A stretch of 64,000 nucleotides of DNA from Ceratopteris richardii (Eukaryota; Streptophyta; Polypodiopsida; Polypodiales; Pteridaceae), in assembly GCA_020310875.1 (NCBI GenBank), contig CM035422.1, positions 53,620,894 to 53,684,893 on the forward strand. Direction: 5' to 3'. This document shows, one piece after another, positions 10,401 through 18,964 of the stretch. How positions within the stretch are numbered: position 1 is the first letter of the stretch; each line of letters starts with the position of its first letter. The notes under the pieces were generated by a model. That model saw only the letters and a list, made by a program, of their open reading frames with translations. It was not told where the DNA came from and did not search any database. The translations under genes and the position numbers were made by a program.

Positions 10401-12310
10401 TTTTGTGATCCTAACTGAGAGGGAGTAGTAGCAAGCTCAGGGAATTGATTTGCTACATGTTTCCACAGTTCTGGTTTAACCTTTAACAACTCCTCTAGGG
10501 TGAGATTACACTGTACTTTGGTATTCTTGATTACTTCCGTGTTCCTAGGGATTACTGATTCTTCATTCCTCACTATGATCGTGGGTGCTCTCATACTTAT
10601 AGACTTTGCTTCCCAAGGTCCTGTGAAGTGAGGTAGTTCTTGTAAAGAATTGGATTCAAAGCCCACGTGTTCACTTATTTGTTCTTCCTCTACATCATCG
10701 TAAATAGAGGGGATATCTTGTGGAAATTGTTCTTGCAAGTCGTCTATTTCTTGAATATGAGGATGGGTCCCTTGTTCTTTTCTCCATTTCTCTTCTTGTA
10801 TTTCTCTCAAAAATTCATGTGAGTACCTATGTATGGAAGACAGGTTGTCTTGATTCTTTGTATTGGGTACTTGAGACAGGGATGGTGCATTTCTTTCATG
10901 TGTCTCTGGGATGATAGGATTCCTATACTGATCCTTTTTCTCTTTTCTTTCTATCAAGTATTCTAGCCTCTCCATTAGTCCTTGAAAGTGTAGTTCAGGT
11001 TTTGCCATGTTATTCCAATTAAGATATCTAGAGGCTTCGAACAAAGCTTGTGCTAATTCTACCATCTTCATACAAAGTTTAGTCCTCTCAATTTCTAAGT
11101 CTGCTCGAGGGTAGTTTTTACTCATTTGTGCTACTTGAGGTCCTTCTTTTATCCTAGCTTGATATGCACGAAACATCATGTCTAGGTTTTCTGGTATGGG
11201 TTTCGCTAAAACTGATCCTGATTTTTGAGCTAGATTCTCTTGATTCAATTCCTGTGAAGTCAATTCTAGGATTTTGGCTCTAGATTCTTTTAAACTTCCT
11301 TCCAACTCAGTTATCTTTTTACTACACTTTCTCTTGATTCTTTCTCTGGAACCTTTCCAAGATTTTGTCTTTTTATTGCTAGATTTTGCAACTTCACTAC
11401 TTCCGGCTACTTTCTCCTGATTAAGTTGTTGGTTCTGTAAGAGCGCCTGGGCTCTTATTATAGCTTGGATAGGCACGTATGTAGGGTTAGATCCATCTGC
11501 ATTGTTTACAATACCTATCATGTTGATTGGTGTCACATTTGAAGCGTTAACAGGGTTCTTAGGACAATCTTTGATTACATGCTCTTTACCGCAGTCGGCA
11601 CAAAAGCCTTGTATGTTGTAATATTGAGACTGTCCTGCTATTGGAGGATGTGGGCAATCCTTTATGAAATGATCTCCTTGGCACCTAAAGCATGGTCCTC
11701 TAGGGCCCTCTGGTCTCTGTTGTCTTACTTGGGGCCGCGGGTTTGGATTTGTGTACATCACATGAGCATAGTCGGGCTCCCAACTAGGTTCCACTGGTGG
11801 ACTATCATAATGATATGTCTCTACGTGTTCTGGTGACTTCGTGTAATAAGCGGGTGGACTATCTATATGAGTAGAGTCAAAACTGTTTGAGTTCGGGTCA
11901 CTCTCTGTGATCAAGGGTGAAGAAGGCACTAAGGCCCTACTTAGGTTCTCTTCTGCAGTAGCGTATTTCACTGAGATGACATTCGCTGGTGGGGCTGGCT
12001 GCTGAGCTAAAACAGGTTGAGGTCTCTGTTGTGCCTGATAAGGGTAGTTCTGAGGAGCCCTATAGTAATAAGGCTGAGCATTGTATTGGCCTTGATACCT
12101 ACCTGGCTGTGCGTATGCTTGCGGGTAGTTCTGTCTCACTGCCTGTTTGTTATATGGGTAGTCCTGAGCCGTATGATTCGTGTATCTTCTCTCAATAGTA
12201 CAGTATTGGCCACTAGGGTTGGTTTGTGTTTGTGTTGCATTGGAACACACATTTGCCAAATGATTTCCACCACAAGTGTAACAATGTACGTTAGTTGTTA
12301 ACTTGGGCAC
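7469..12310 (-). CDS. Gag C-terminus and pol: zinc knuckles, retropepsin 1, RT, RNase H, start of integrase (element A)
   Basis: This 1613-residue frame is continuous with gag except for two stops (TAA 12443-12445 and TAG 12311-12313). Three knuckles of CX2CX3HX4C form are present: CYTCGGNHLANVC at residue 10, CFRCQGDHFIKDC and CADCGKEHVIKDC. A coiled, charged spacer follows. The first retropepsin has DSGA at residue 674 and ILGRPF downstream. RT spans roughly 1105-1290 with FLDGFSGYNQ, MPFGLTNAPATFQR and SVDD at residue 1247 (8561-8572), where the usual aromatic is serine. RNase H has VDAS and TEREGL, but the aspartate of FTDHQ is asparagine (7928-7930). The frame ends inside zinc module 1. 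Loss of key residues and the stops make this copy inactive. Confidence 0.9.
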   Translation of the reverse strand: MPKLTTNVHCYTCGGNHLANVCSNATQTQTNPSGQYCTIERRYTNHTAQDYPYNKQAVRQNYPQAYAQPGRYQGQYNAQPYYYRAPQNYPYQAQQRPQPVLAQQPAPPANVISVKYATAEENLSRALVPSSPLITESDPNSNSFDSTHIDSPPAYYTKSPEHVETYHYDSPPVEPSWEPDYAHVMYTNPNPRPQVRQQRPEGPRGPCFRCQGDHFIKDCPHPPIAGQSQYYNIQGFCADCGKEHVIKDCPKNPVNASNVTPINMIGIVNNADGSNPTYVPIQAIIRAQALLQNQQLNQEKVAGSSEVAKSSNKKTKSWKGSRERIKRKCSKKITELEGSLKESRAKILELTSQELNQENLAQKSGSVLAKPIPENLDMMFRAYQARIKEGPQVAQMSKNYPRADLEIERTKLCMKMVELAQALFEASRYLNWNNMAKPELHFQGLMERLEYLIERKEKKDQYRNPIIPETHERNAPSLSQVPNTKNQDNLSSIHRYSHEFLREIQEEKWRKEQGTHPHIQEIDDLQEQFPQDIPSIYDDVEEEQISEHVGFESNSLQELPHFTGPWEAKSISMRAPTIIVRNEESVIPRNTEVIKNTKVQCNLTLEELLKVKPELWKHVANQFPELATTPSQLGSQKKVLEIPVEKIGDVSEGEEGNTYLPITHQAYTTKAILDSGAGVAIATTALWKRWGKPALRPTRMKLQMGHGHIEKPLGLLEGISLTTCGVEFEHTFAICEFTKNHAYEMILGRPFMRQLQIVQDWGTNSLYLQHVGVTTKVNLKDYSHRDVPPIQWNTIHKTPIETESVHSLDLDPSWLHEDTHLWMCKVAKQEEEWLEARTLGAEQHPRTLQDPAYALVVFPDEEFEPHGWAEILATMDVAINEEQWTPHCDEDGYEISVFTIEPIMCDSVLEECEPNTDAFEDASDFDLESIIMDPPFASEEEYFYEVETQPQKHEEITNDVRIATQVTSKSEGKKRKKKETMPEEEESLFEVPENFKKYEIEDIRIMVRMPNRKIEVGEVYDNREKNKKITVAIEGEEEKCTYIGHDLTNEEEEELVALLREYRDVFAWSYKDLKGVDPDICSHRIPMTADAKPTKQKPYTYNDNYAAKIKEEIDRLIEAGFIYEIEHTEWVSPIVVVPKKNGKLRVCINLKKVNAATIRDSYPLPIITEHLLERVAGKEVYSFLDGFSGYNQVAIAPEDQHKTAFATEWGIFAFCVMPFGLTNAPATFQRLMCHVFKEFLRKNLDVSVDDLCAHSNIRQTHIPKLRQIFDKCREYQVCLNLEKCVFMVRQGKILGHIVSKNGISTDEEKVKVIADLPRPTNVKEVQAFMGHCGYYRQFIHMYAIIAKPLYSLLTHFEWTDECENSFNELKRRLCSAPILTTPDWSKPFHVHVDASNYAIGCVLAQPTNEGNIDLPIAYASRQLNAAERNYTATEREGLGMIYVVKKFIHYLLANKFKFFTNHQALLYLVNKPCNTGRLIRWFLLLMEYDFEEVVRKEKTHLRADHLSRLTSREAPQGIADELRDAYLFNLEIAPEWAKSIVPILTYGPKNPRIRIKEGEITKSQRYQIIAGSIYKQDNQKILACCVDESEHANWLQLAHIGALKKHHSKHRTL

Positions 12311-12442
12311 CTATTTACTAGAAACTCCTAGTTTTTGGGCCACTTTTTCTGCTAGGTCCTCTATCGAGTTAGACAATTTTGTGGATGCTAGAGAAGAACA
12401 ATCCGAGTCCTTATAGACCTTTGAGAGTTCCAACTGGTCTCC

Positions 12443-13411
12443 TTAGTTGTCCTCAATGTCTATACATATTCTTACACACTGCTCTAGCGTTCTGGGTTCT
12501 TTTAAGTACACATAGGAGTGTAGTTTAGAGCTCAACAAGCCGTCTAGAAACAATGACACTTGCTTGGCTTGTGAGGGTAGCTCTTGCATAGGACACCTCT
12601 CAACATATTGTCTAAACCTACGTCCTGCGAGTCTAACTGTTTCCTGAGGGGTCTGTTTGAAGCTATGAATCAACGAAGACGTGTCATGTCTAATCCCACT
12701 TTTAGATAATTCAGTGATGAATGACTCTAAAAAGTGATGGATGTCTCTAAATTGCCTTTGTTGCAAAGGTTGGAACCAAGTTAAAGCTGTATTCTTTAAC
12801 GTTAGTCCAAATGCATTATATTGTGTGAACATGTCTTCGACTTGCTCTGCTCGTAACACTTGCTTAAATTCTGCAATGTGGTCATAGGGATCTCCTGTCC
12901 CATCAAAATAATTTTTCAGGGATTTCACTAACTGAGTGGGTCTCAGTATTCTTGTGTGTTCACGTGGTCTAGGTAGAGGAAAATCATCTCTACCACCTAG
13001 TATTCCATGTTCCCTTTGTCTATCAGCTCTATTAGTATCCGTGGTTGTTCTATCTCTCCCTAAGGGATGATTGAAGCTTACTTCAGGTCTATCTTTGTTT
13101 TTCTCTCTTTGCATGCCATGGGCTGAGGATGTTCCAACCCCTTGTTGGTTCACGTTTACGTTTGTTCGAGATGGAGGGAATACCAATTCACCTCTCCATG
13201 TGTACATGTTTCTAGCGTGGTCAGGCACCACAAAGACTCTTTTTGAAGTCTCATCCAGGTATACAACCTTTCCAGGTGTATCCGGGTCCTTGAACTCGTA
13301 GATTATAATGGAGCCTACCTCGCTAGGTTGTTCCGTTCTGTATCTCCAAAATGCTTCATCAGTTTCTTTATTTACAAATAATTCTATGCTTCTGTTGTCT
13401 GAGGGGTCCAT
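12443..13411 (-). CDS. Gag capsid-like protein (element A)
   Basis: This 322-residue frame has a retrotransposon gag domain in its second half. Blocks such as YFDGTGDPYDHIAEFKQ, LTLKNTALTWFQPL and a VSLFLDGLL segment are typical of plant Ty3/gypsy gag. It ends at TAA 12443-12445. The same frame then runs 44 codons to a TAG and on into the zinc knuckles and pol, so the intact parent probably made one Gag-Pol frame. The start overlaps the preceding small ORF by 28 bases in another frame. The N-terminal 150 residues (VYLDETSKRVFVVPDHARN) are not recognised. Confidence 0.85.
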   Translation of the reverse strand: MDPSDNRSIELFVNKETDEAFWRYRTEQPSEVGSIIIYEFKDPDTPGKVVYLDETSKRVFVVPDHARNMYTWRGELVFPPSRTNVNVNQQGVGTSSAHGMQREKNKDRPEVSFNHPLGRDRTTTDTNRADRQREHGILGGRDDFPLPRPREHTRILRPTQLVKSLKNYFDGTGDPYDHIAEFKQVLRAEQVEDMFTQYNAFGLTLKNTALTWFQPLQQRQFRDIHHFLESFITELSKSGIRHDTSSLIHSFKQTPQETVRLAGRRFRQYVERCPMQELPSQAKQVSLFLDGLLSSKLHSYVYLKEPRTLEQCVRICIDIEDN

Positions 13412-13956
13412 TTTGGAACTAGTACTCGTGTTAGTACAGATTTCCTTGGTTCTTCTCCTACTGGTTCTTTTCCTTGGGATCTCGCTTCCGTCTCTAACTG
13501 AATCACACTAAATTCATTGGTATTGTTTGGCTGCATACTTAAGATATACATCGTTCCTTCCTTGTCTATGTACGCGTCTCTTTCAAATTTCAACACTGGA
13601 CGTTCCAATCCAATGGGTTGATCGGGGTTATGCATTTGCACCACTTGTCTTCTCAAACCATCCTCATAGATGCGGGCACCTAATCGGTTGGTTCGAAGAA
13701 ACTCCAATTGAGTCCTATAGGGTCCTTCTGGTCTTTCTAAGTATGCTACATTTGACCCTCCTTCTGGTCTTTCTGTGCTAAATGCCATTTCTGATTCGCT
13801 AGTATCTGAGCTCTCATAGGGATAACTAGTGTTCAATTGTTGAGCCCACGATCGTGCAGTAGTTCCTCCACTTGCCTCTGATGATCTAAGGCTTCGTCGA
13901 TCTGACTTACCTATGTGTTTGCCCGATCTAAGGTTCATGAATTTTCTTCCTTGCAC
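13384..13956 (-). CDS. Small ORF upstream of and overlapping gag (element A)
   Basis: This 190-residue frame begins at the first long open frame after the leader and overlaps the gag start by 28 bases in a different frame. Its N-terminus is basic (MQGRKFMNLRSGKHIGK, similar in style to the LRSGK starts of Athila gag). The body contains FLRTNRLGARIYEDGLRR and LERPVLKFERDAYIDKEG. It may be the true N-terminus of gag separated by a frameshift, or a separate accessory protein. The LRSGK-like start favours the first reading. The matching part of element B lies outside the window, so the choice cannot be made here. Confidence 0.55.
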   Translation of the reverse strand: MQGRKFMNLRSGKHIGKSDRRSLRSSEASGGTTARSWAQQLNTSYPYESSDTSESEMAFSTERPEGGSNVAYLERPEGPYRTQLEFLRTNRLGARIYEDGLRRQVVQMHNPDQPIGLERPVLKFERDAYIDKEGTMYILSMQPNNTNEFSVIQLETEARSQGKEPVGEEPRKSVLTRVLVPKWTPQTTEA

Positions 13957-14789
13957 ACTCAGTACACGCTCAGATCGTCAATGATTCTTTGTTATTACTT
14001 TCTTGATTCTTTTTAAATTTCTTTAGGTTCTTGTCTTAATGTATGCGTCAAGAATTCGACTTTCTGTGGTACTTTGAGTTCTCGTTCCGTCAGGCTTATG
14101 TTCTTTCCTTTAGGTTTTCGTATCACACACCCTTATCTTTAGTCTTAGACTTGATAAATTTAGTCTCTTGAACTTGAGGCGTTCCTATCGTCTTGAATCC
14201 ACAATGCTAATGTTTATCCTAAGCAAAAAATTGACTGAGGGGGTTGAGTAATCTTCCAACCTCGAGTCAGATTTTCTAGTTGCTCTGATGCCCAAGAAGC
14301 CGTGCTTCCCAAGCTTTATGCCCTTCACTGCCTTGCTTTGGTTGCCCTTGATTGCCTTTGCTAGACCTGGAAAAATTCACTATTAGACCAATATCACAAT
14401 GAATGATCAAGCACTTGAGTTTATACACTTTTAAAGTCCCTTAACCTTTGGCCACTTTTTCCCAAAGCCCCCTTTCTTTCCTAGTCCCAACTATGTCAAC
14501 CTCAAAAATATCCTCTCAAAAAAATCAATGTATTCTTTTTGAAAAAAATAGTTGAGGTCACGTAGTACTCGTAAAGAACTTTCTAACGAGCTATTAAGCT
14601 CAAAAAACGGACTTCGGATGAAAAAGATATGACCGTTCAGGCCTTGGGGGGTGAAAACTCACAAACAGGTTTTTCTCCAAATATGAGCTAAAGGGTCTCC
14701 TATGAGTCTAATCACCCAAAAATTTCCCAAAAATAGCCCCAAAATTGGCCCAAAATTGAAACCCTAAAATTTGCGTTTGGGGTGAGCAA
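13957..14789 (-). other. Leader of element A, gag-proximal part
   Basis: No gene is visible. On the minus strand this is untranslated leader between the repeat array and the small ORF, with homopolymer-rich stretches near 14440-14560. It has no relation that I can see to other parts of the window. Confidence 0.6.
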
Positions 14790-15458
14790 TCGCGATGGTC
14801 TGAGATGATCGCGATGGACTGGGACCGTCGCGATGGCGTGATGCGCGAACCGTCGCGATGGTCTGAAGTGCACAGTCGCGATGGTCTAACTATGAGCAAT
14901 TGCGATGGTCGAGGTGAGGCGTCGCGATGGTCCGATTGAGTGAACAATCGCGATGGCATCAGTCAACGGTCAACGTGAACGGTCGCGATGGTCCGAAGTG
15001 AACCGTCACGATGGTCACAGATGCGATGGTGTGAGCCAATCGCGATGGTCCAAATTTTGAGTTGTCACGATGGTGTAAGGGTCTCGTCGCGATGGCGTGG
15101 CTAGTGAGCAATTGCGATGGCCTAGCTTGCCACGTGGCCCTATCGAGGTGATGGCATGGGCCAATCGCGATGGCATGGGGTTGACGGGATCGTCGCGATG
15201 GTCAAGGACCGTCGCGATGGTTCAAGTGAACCGTCGCGATGGCGTGAGACCGTCGCGATGGTTCGGCCGAGCCGTCGCGATGGCGTGAGCCAATCGCGAT
15301 GGTGTGACACAATCGTGATGGTCTGAGCCAATCGCGATGGTCCACCAAAGTGTGAATTTTTGAAATGCAGCAATGGATTCCTAGAGGCGCAAGGGTCGCC
15401 TACACGCCCATGAACTTGCTTACCTCAAATTCCGAACTTGGCAGACCATCGCGATGGT
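14790..15458 (-). repeat. TCGCGATGG motif array in the leader of element A
   Basis: About 25 copies of TCGCGATGG or one-base variants lie between 14790 and 15343 at irregular spacing of roughly 15-40 bases. One further copy is at 15449-15458. Spacers are short and recurrent (TCTGAG, CGTGAG, GTGAACCG). On the transcribed minus strand the core reads CCATCGCGA. Variants differ mainly at the CpG positions (TTGCGATGG, TCACGATGG, TCGTGATGG), the pattern expected from cytosine deamination. Small ORFs through the array (14708-14959, 15140-15373) are by-products of the repeat and are not annotated as genes. Confidence 0.85.
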
Positions 15459-15808
15459 CTGACACAGTCGGCAATTTCTGACAGAAAGTGATTTTCTTAC
15501 CTTTTTGCAGCCTTACTGATGCACTGGAGCTCTGTACCTACAAGAAAACTCAAAAACACACAAGCACAAAAGCTCTCTCTCTCTCTCTTGCACATGCACA
15601 AATGAGGGGAAATGAGGAGAATGGGTGGATATGGTGAATTTTCTGATTTTTTGGGAGTTGGAGATGATGATGCGGTGATGAAGATGGAGTGTGGGGGAGG
15701 TGAAAAACACTAAAAACTAACTAAAAACAACAACAAAAACTGAAATTTTTACCTTCCAACGCCACTTCTTGCTATACTCTTACCATCACACATTCGTCGT
15801 AGACTCGA

Positions 15809-15826
15809 TCCCCGGCAACGGTGCCA
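15809..15826 (-). other. Primer binding site, tRNA-Asp type (element A)
   Basis: The minus strand reads TGGCACCGTTGCCGGGGA, four bases after the 5' LTR end. The primer site known from Athila-type plant elements, complementary to the 3' end of tRNA-Asp, differs at one position (TGGCGCC). This supports the Athila/Tat affiliation. Confidence 0.85.
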
Positions 15827-15830
15827 AATT

Positions 15831-16471
15831 TGGTGTTGCTCTAGCACAATGGTGAGAACCACGTTAAGAAGCTCCAGCTCCTTAATGTCAATCTGCGGAA
15901 GAGATAGGAGTGATATGAAGATCGTGAATGTGAGATGAAGTGAGCGTGAAGGTGAGAAGCATAGAGATGCACACACACATACACACACACTAGAAAGAGA
16001 CAAGCAAGACACAATGGAAGGTGAGAAATCATCAAGAACACTGTTACAAGCTCAAAATAGCTCTAAGCTCTTCTCTACTCACACAAGCTAACCTCAAAAA
16101 TGAGCTCTCTAGCTCTTTTTATAGTTTCTAGACTAGTTTTGACCGGTTTCACATCTAGTGACCGGCATAGTTAAAAAATAGGTCCTAGATGCTATTTGAA
16201 AGGGTAAACGGTGTCTAAAAATAACCAAAATTGATACGCTCATTCTACCTAAGCTCCTCAAGCTCGAGGACTCCTCGGCTTGCACAAAATGGAGCTAGAA
16301 ATTAAGAAAAGGGTTTTTCTATGTTACATATGTTACAATAGTGATAAAAATCACTGTTGGAGGTTTTTGAAAAGTATTTTAAAACATAATCTTTGAAAAA
16401 TTGATTCCACTGACTCCCTGCTCTGTCTTTACATGCTTCCGCGTCTTCTATGCCTCTGGCTGCTGCCAACA
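15831..16471 (-). repeat. 5' LTR of element A (641 bp)
   Basis: Bounded on the minus strand by TGTTGGCAGC at 16471 and AACACCA at 15831, followed by the primer site. It is clearly related to the B LTR at 55012-55726, with shared stretches around the TATA region, TTAATGTCAATC and GTGATAAAAATCACTGTT. A TATA-like TATAAAAAG sits on the minus strand at about 16114-16122. CA-rich simple sequence lies at about 15970-15990. Confidence 0.88.
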
Positions 16472-17240
16472 ATAATCAAGAACTGAATCTTGGAACCTGT
16501 GACTGACAACTCACAACTTAGTGTATTATGAACACTATTGGTTCATCTCTAACTATACTCAAGTCAAGTTAACTCAACTCAACTCATGAGTCTCATCAAA
16601 ATATCATATCTATGATGTCATCATGTCTTCATCTGTAAATCCTTCATACCTCTTTCCTTCAGAATTTGGTATAAACATATATGTGTGTACCTCTCAAACA
16701 TACCTCTCTGAAATATCAAGCTTCTCTTCAATACAACTCTAGAACCTTCTCCTGAACAGGAACATCCTAACAGGAACTTTCTCCAGACATTCTTCTTCCT
16801 TCTTCTTTCAAAGCTCGAACATAAAGAGAACTTGACAAAGGAAATATAGGAATACCTATAGATATGACTTTGCATTCTTCCACATATGGCTAAAAATAAG
16901 TCTTCATGTTTCATCACCCCCTGGATGATTTGACTCTAGTATCCGAAATTCTTCAAATATATCAGACTTTATGAAATTTGGAACGTCTTCCTCCTTTCAA
17001 TAAATTTGATCTTTAGTGATCAATACCTATATCTGAAACAAAACCTCTGAATCCTTTTTATTAGCACTGTGGAGTTGCTAATAGCTTCCACTCTTTCTTC
17101 CTCATCTTTCCATATTAAAGAATAAGTTTAGCATATCTATTGCATGATAACAAAAAACCTTACTGAAAGCATTTTAGGATCCATAATCTTCTGCAACATA
17201 GCAAGTATCTTCTTCTATTTCTTAGCAACATGACTCATAA

Positions 17241-17330
17241 ATACTCAAGATATTTCATGATCATTCAAGATCATCCAAGATCATATAAGATCATACAAGA
17301 TCATACAAGATCTGTCTAGATCTATCAAGA
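17241..17330. repeat. 10-bp tandem repeat inside K1
   Basis: About nine units of exactly ten bases follow each other, with the consensus TCATNCAAGA (TCATTCAAGA, TCATCCAAGA, TCATATAAGA, TCATACAAGA twice). The same place in K2 (about 51800-51840) has only two or three imperfect units, so the array expanded in K1. Confidence 0.85.
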
Positions 17331-17443
17331 TCTCTCCAACAAAATACTTGTGTAAAATATGCTCTCATCAAACCTTCATGACTGAACATTTAAACCTAAG
17401 TGGATAAGAGAACTCCAAAAGCTGCAAGTTGATACTTCATCTT

Positions 17444-17674
17444 TGTTGGAGATAGACATCTGCAGAAGCATGCGAACAACACAAGGAAGAAGAAGAAGCT
17501 TGGAGCACAAACACACAATACTGAATGTATTACTAGAGAATGTATAAATATAAGTAGCCCATTAGGGCAATATGCATATATACAAGCGAGGGGAAAAAAA
17601 CCTCCTAAAGAGGGAAAAAAGTGCCCCGGCGGTCCTAGTGTGTTCACACACATCACTACCTAAATATATCAATA
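17444..17674 (-). repeat. 3' LTR of C1
   Basis: Starts TGTTGGAGATAG in plus orientation and ends ATATCAATA, one base different from the ATCAACA of its partner. A purine-rich minus-strand tract (CTCCCAGGGGGAATT) lies just outside at 17675-17689, marking this as the 3' LTR of a minus-strand element. Confidence 0.92.
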
Positions 17675-17689
17675 AATTCCCCCTGGGAG

Positions 17690-18964
17690 TGATGCGGTGA
17701 ACAAGGAGCTGCACTCATGTATAAGGAAGTTCCAAGCTATGTGGAAATCACTCCACAAAAGGAAGTAAGCTCAAAGCTTTGCGAAAAGCTTCAAACTTCT
17801 CCCTAGGCAGAGCCTTTGTGAAAAGGTCTGCAATGTTCTACTGTGTGGGCACATATGCCAAGTTGATCTCCCCAGCAGTAGAACCTCTCCCTGACATAGT
17901 GATAATGCACCTCAATGTGCTTAGTGCGAGCATGAAACGATATTGTTCAGGCACTAGTGCATATGCCAAACAACCAAAAACATGTAGATGAGCAACAGAT
18001 GGCTTGCGGTCATGGCAAGCCTCATATGGAGTGATAGATTGCAGCGCTTTAGTGGGACACCTGTTCAGTACATATGTTGCACAAATGATAGCCTCAAGCC
18101 AGAAACTATGCGGTAAAGCCTGACTCTTGACCATGCACCTCGCCATCTCCATGAGTGACCTATTCTTTCGTTCAGCAACTCCATTCTGTTGAGGTGTATA
18201 CGGCATGTGCACTGGTGTTTTATCCCACGTTCAGCTAGAAATGCATTAAATTCAGAAGACATATATTCCCCTAGATCAAAATGGAGGGTGCCCATTTTAC
18301 ATGCTGACAAATTTTCAGCCAAAACCAAAAACTGTTTAAAGCACATGAACACTTCGGACTTTGCTTTGAGTGGATATACCCATGCATGCCTGAAAAAATA
18401 ATCAATGAAAGTCACCAAATAAAGATAATTTCCAAAAGAGGGTGTCTGCATAAGACCACAGACATCACTATGTACAAGCTGCAATTTCTGTGTAGTCCGA
18501 ACTGAACCATCTTTTGGAAAGGAGGAACACTGCATTTTGCCCAAAATGCAGCCTTCACAAACATGTTTTCTAGGTGCCTCTAGTTTGGGCAAAGAGGACA
18601 CCATTTCAGATTTCTGTAGGTGTAGCAAACTAGCAAAATTCAGATGACCAAAGCGTGCATGCCAAAGCTTTGCATCTGACATAGCCTGAGAATCATTTAC
18701 TGCACATGCCAAATCATTTAGAGATCTTTCATAGTCTGTGAGCTTATACAGCCCACGACATAAAATGCCAGAAGCAATAATCACATCACCATTTGACAGA
18801 TCATGAACTCTACACCTGTCATCAACAAATTTCATAACCAAGCCAATCTTGGCTAATGCATAAACTGATAACAGGTTCTTTTTGATCCCTGGCACAAATA
18901 AATCATCTGAAAAAGTTAAAGAACTACCATTAGCAGTAGTCAAAAGGATCTTACCAACTCCCAC
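17690..18964 (-). pseudogene. C1 integrase joined to RNase H remnant (internal deletion)
   Basis: The frame 18065-18964 holds the end of protease and the integrase zinc finger (WHARFGHLNF ... CEGCILGKMQ). It continues through the core (LVHSDVCG; FIDYFF, where a conserved residue may be altered) and LHFDLGEY, where the usual D-x-G-x-E-Y pattern is partly kept. A shifted frame, 17838-18212, gives YTPQQNGVAERKNRSLMEMAR and FGCLAYALVPEQ. Right after this, at about 17940, the sequence jumps to the C-terminal end of RNase H in another frame (relics resembling HARTKHIEVHYHY). RT is absent, so the element was deleted between integrase and the end of RNase H and could move only with help. Confidence 0.85.

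Larger units (their letters stand above)
1..16471 (-). mobile_element. Element A: Athila/Tat-like Ty3/gypsy retrotransposon, left end outside window
   Basis: Reading the minus strand from high to low coordinates gives the 5' LTR (16471-15831), a tRNA-Asp-type primer site, a long leader with a repeat array, a small ORF overlapping gag, gag, then pol. Pol contains zinc knuckles, retropepsin, RT, RNase H, integrase and a second retropepsin. A large third ORF and a polypurine tract follow, and the first 43 bases of the 3' LTR lie at the left edge. The two LTR starts match (TGTTGGYAGCAGCC). Pol order with integrase after RNase H is the Ty3/gypsy order. Coding regions carry several stops and frameshifts, so this copy is defective. 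It sits inside the non-coding element K1. The target duplication cannot be checked because one flank is missing. Confidence 0.9.

Noticed and set aside
14790..15343. CRISPR-like array of short repeats with spacers
   Set aside because: Spacing is irregular, repeats are only nine bases, the sequence is a plant retroelement leader, and no cas-like genes exist. It is a motif array.
14708..15373. ORFs with recurrent HRD and PSR motifs as a possible repeat protein
   Set aside because: The peptide repeats simply mirror the DNA motif in several frames. There is no start context or conservation to support a protein.
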